Positions 61,620 through 64,000 of a DNA stretch of 64,000 nt are shown here, one piece after another. The notes beneath the pieces were generated by a model. That model worked only from the letters and a program-made list of their open reading frames with translations, was not told the DNA's origin and did no database searches. The translations under genes were made by a program, and so were the position numbers. This stretch comes from Bombus terrestris (taxonomy: Eukaryota; Arthropoda; Insecta; Hymenoptera; Apidae): the NCBI RefSeq assembly GCF_910591885.1, contig NC_063270.1, positions 4,588,001 through 4,652,000 of the forward strand. The letters run 5' to 3'. Numbering within the stretch: position 1 is the stretch's first letter; every line of letters begins with the position of its first letter.

Positions 61620-62952
61620 ATATTACTATACAACGTGCAGCGTTATGTAGTATTACGTTATAATGTGTAACGGTATATACTACTACGTTATAATGTATAA
61701 CGTTATATACTATTACGTTATAACGTGTAACGTTATATACTACTACGTTATAACGTATAACGTTATATACTATTACGGTATGACGTATAACGTTATATAC
61801 TATTACGTTATAACGTATAACGTTATATACTATGACGTAATAACGTATAACGTCATATACTATTACGTTATATCGTATAACGTTATATACTATTACGTTA
61901 TAACGTATAACGTTATATACTATTACGTTATAACGTATAACGTTATATACTATTACGTTATAATGTATAACGTTATATACTATTACGTTATAACGTATAA
62001 CGTTATATACTACTACTATACAACGTGTAACGATATATAGTATTACTATACATCATGCAGCGTTATGTAGTATTACGTTATAACGTGTAACGTTACATAC
62101 TATTACGTTATAACGTATAACGTTATATACTATTACGTTATAACGTATAACGTTATATACTATGATGTTACAACGTATAACGTTATATACTACTACGTTA
62201 TAACGTATAACGTTATATACTATTACGTTATAACGTGTAACGTTATATACTACTACGATATAACATATAACGTTATACACTATTACGTTATAACGTGTAA
62301 CGTTATATACTACTACGATATAACATATAACGTTATATACTTTTACGTTCTAACGTATAACGTTATATACTACTACTATACAACGTGTAACGATATATAG
62401 TATTACTATACATCATGCAGCGTTATGTAGTATTACGTTATAACGTGTAACGTTACATACTATTACGTTATAACGTATAACGTTATATACTATTACGTTA
62501 TAACGTATAACGTTATATACTATGATGTTACAACGTATAACGTTATATAATATTACGATATAACGTATAACGTTATATACTACTACGATACAACGTGTAA
62601 CGACATATTATATTACTATACAACGTACAGCGTTATGTAGTATTACGTTATAATGTGTAACGGTATATACTACTACGTTATAATGTGTAACGTTATATAC
62701 TATTACGTTATAACGTGTAACGTTATATACTACTACGTTATAACGTATAACGTTATATACTATTACGGTATGACGTATAACGTTATATACTATTACGTTA
62801 TAACGTATAACGTTATATACTATGACGTAATAACGTATAACGTCATATACTATTACGTTATAACGTATAACGTTATATACTATTACGTTATAACGTATAA
62901 CGTTATATACTACTACTATACAACGTGTAACGATATATAGTATTCCTATACA
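61620..62952. repeat. 990-bp duplication in the right subdomain
   Basis: The series with ACATATTATATTACTATAC, GTGTAACGGTATATAC, GGTATGACG and TGACGTAATAACG starts near 61620 and 62610, 33 monomers apart. A related copy begins at 55922. The 62.6 kb copy is two monomers shorter before its D3 doublet. Confidence 0.8.
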
Positions 62953-64000
62953 TCATGCAGCGTTATGTAGTATTACGTTATAACGTGTAACGTTACATAC
63001 TATTACGGTATAACGTATAACGTTATATACTATTACGTTATAACGTATAACGTTATATACTATGATGTTACAACGTATAACGTTATATACTACTACCTTA
63101 TAACGTATAACGTTATATACTATTACGTTATAACGTGTAACGTTATATACTACTACGATATAACATATAACGTTATACACTATTACGTTATAACGTGTAA
63201 CGTTATATACTACTACGATATAACATATAACGTTATATACTTTTACGTTCTAACGTATAACGTTATATACTATTACGTAATAACGTATAGCGTTATATAC
63301 TATTACGTTATAACGTATAACGTTATATACTATTACGTAATAACGTATAACGTTATATACTATGACGTTATAACGTATAACGTTATATACTATGACGTTA
63401 TAACGTATAACGTTATATACTATTACGCTATAACGTATAACGTTATACACTATTACGTTATAACGGATAACGTTATATAGAATTACGTCATAACGTACAA
63501 CGTTATATACTATTACATTAAAACGTGTAACGTTATATACTATTACGTTATAACGTATAACGTTATATACTATTTCGTTATTACGTATAACGTTATATAA
63601 TATTACGTTATAACGTATAACGCTATATACTACTACGATACAACGTGTAACGACATATAGTATTACTGTACAACGTGCAGCGTTATGTAGTACTACGTTA
63701 TAACGTGTAACCTTATATAATACTGCGTTATAATGTATAACGTTATATACTGTTACGTTATAACGTATAACGTTATATACTATTAAGTTATAACGTATAA
63801 CGTTATATACTACTACTATACAACGTGTAACGATATATAGTATTACTATACATCATGCAGCGTTATTTAGTATTACGTTATAACGTGTAACGTTACATAC
63901 TACTACTAAACAACGTGTGACGATATATAGTATTACTATACAACGTGCAGCGTTATGTAGTATTACGTTATAACGTGTAACGTTATATACTGTTACGTTA

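Larger units (their letters stand above)
1..64000. repeat. 30-bp AT-rich satellite array filling the whole window
   Basis: Every line of the window reads as a head-to-tail 30-bp monomer whose halves are TATTACGTTATAACG and TATAACGTTATATAC, with scattered substitutions. The register starts at base 3 and is still in phase at base 63991. I counted 2,134 units; the only off-length ones are 45 of 29 bp, four of 37 bp and one of 15 bp, and these sum exactly to the observed span. The canonical unit is about 23% GC with three CpGs, all in ACGT. There is no unique DNA, no transposon and no boundary, so both flanks lie outside. A long array of short monomers without genes is typical of eukaryotic heterochromatin; the chromosomal position and the species are not visible here. 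Confidence 0.98.
54842..64000. repeat. Distinct right-hand subdomain without E units
   Basis: No E unit occurs here and only one S unit (57452). A private monomer with ATGATGTTACA appears at 56612 (as ACAGCG), 58621, 59251, 59941, 60151, 60661, 62161, 62521 and 63061, and I did not see it earlier. Short-period duplications dominate: 1,320 bp (57991-58380 with 59311-59700), 510 bp (60721-61040 with 61231-61550), 990 bp (61620 with 62610) and 900 bp (62053 with 62953). The array runs off the window end in phase. Confidence 0.87.

Noticed and set aside
1..64000. CRISPR array (about 30-bp repeats)
   Set aside because: The repeats are contiguous, with no unique spacers, no leader and no cas genes, and the variation is substitutional within monomers.
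1..64000. TATA boxes, promoters or terminators from TATA-rich and palindromic runs
   Set aside because: They occur in every monomer by composition and have no associated transcript or gene, so none can be singled out.

Overview
The whole 64 kb window is one uninterrupted tandem array of a 30-bp AT-rich satellite monomer. I found no gene, RNA gene, transposon, CRISPR array or unique sequence. The canonical monomer has first half TATTACGTTATAACG and second half TATAACGTTATATAC. It is about 23% GC, and every G in it lies in a CpG inside an ACGT core. The two halves match at 11 of 15 positions, so the 30-mer is itself a diverged dimer of a 15-bp unit. An array this long with no coding sequence points to eukaryotic nuclear heterochromatin (centromeric, pericentromeric or subtelomeric). 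Nothing in the window identifies the taxon.

The monomer register can be followed from base 3 to base 63990 as 2,134 units. My hand bookkeeping closes exactly with 2,084 units of 30 bp, 45 units of 29 bp in two families (34 and 11 members), four units of 37 bp and one half-unit of 15 bp. Monomer variants occur in a fixed order, giving nested higher-order repeats (HORs).

Layout. 1-8243, 8244-15167 and 15168 to about 18016 are three successive versions of one HOR, 275 and 231 monomers long and then a partial mosaic copy. About 18017-27741 is a mosaic in which a block ending in a variant 29-mer recurs three times. 27742-31819 is a 2,039-bp tandem duplication (68 monomers). 31820-34061 is a transition with small local duplications. 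34062 to about 51051 holds two near-identical copies of an 8,495-bp, 283-monomer HOR. 51052-54826 is mixed. 54842-64000 is a distinct subdomain that lacks the main 29-mer family and has private variants and short-period duplications (300 to 1,500 bp). The array continues past both window edges.

Nothing here acts as a gene system. The 30-bp period is a multiple of three, so long frames stay open on both strands and encode monotonous five-residue repeats; I treat these as by-products of the satellite. The points of interest are the HOR architecture, the rigid length control, the dense undecayed CpG/ACGT content, the palindromic monomers with bZIP-like sites, and visible template switches between HOR copies.
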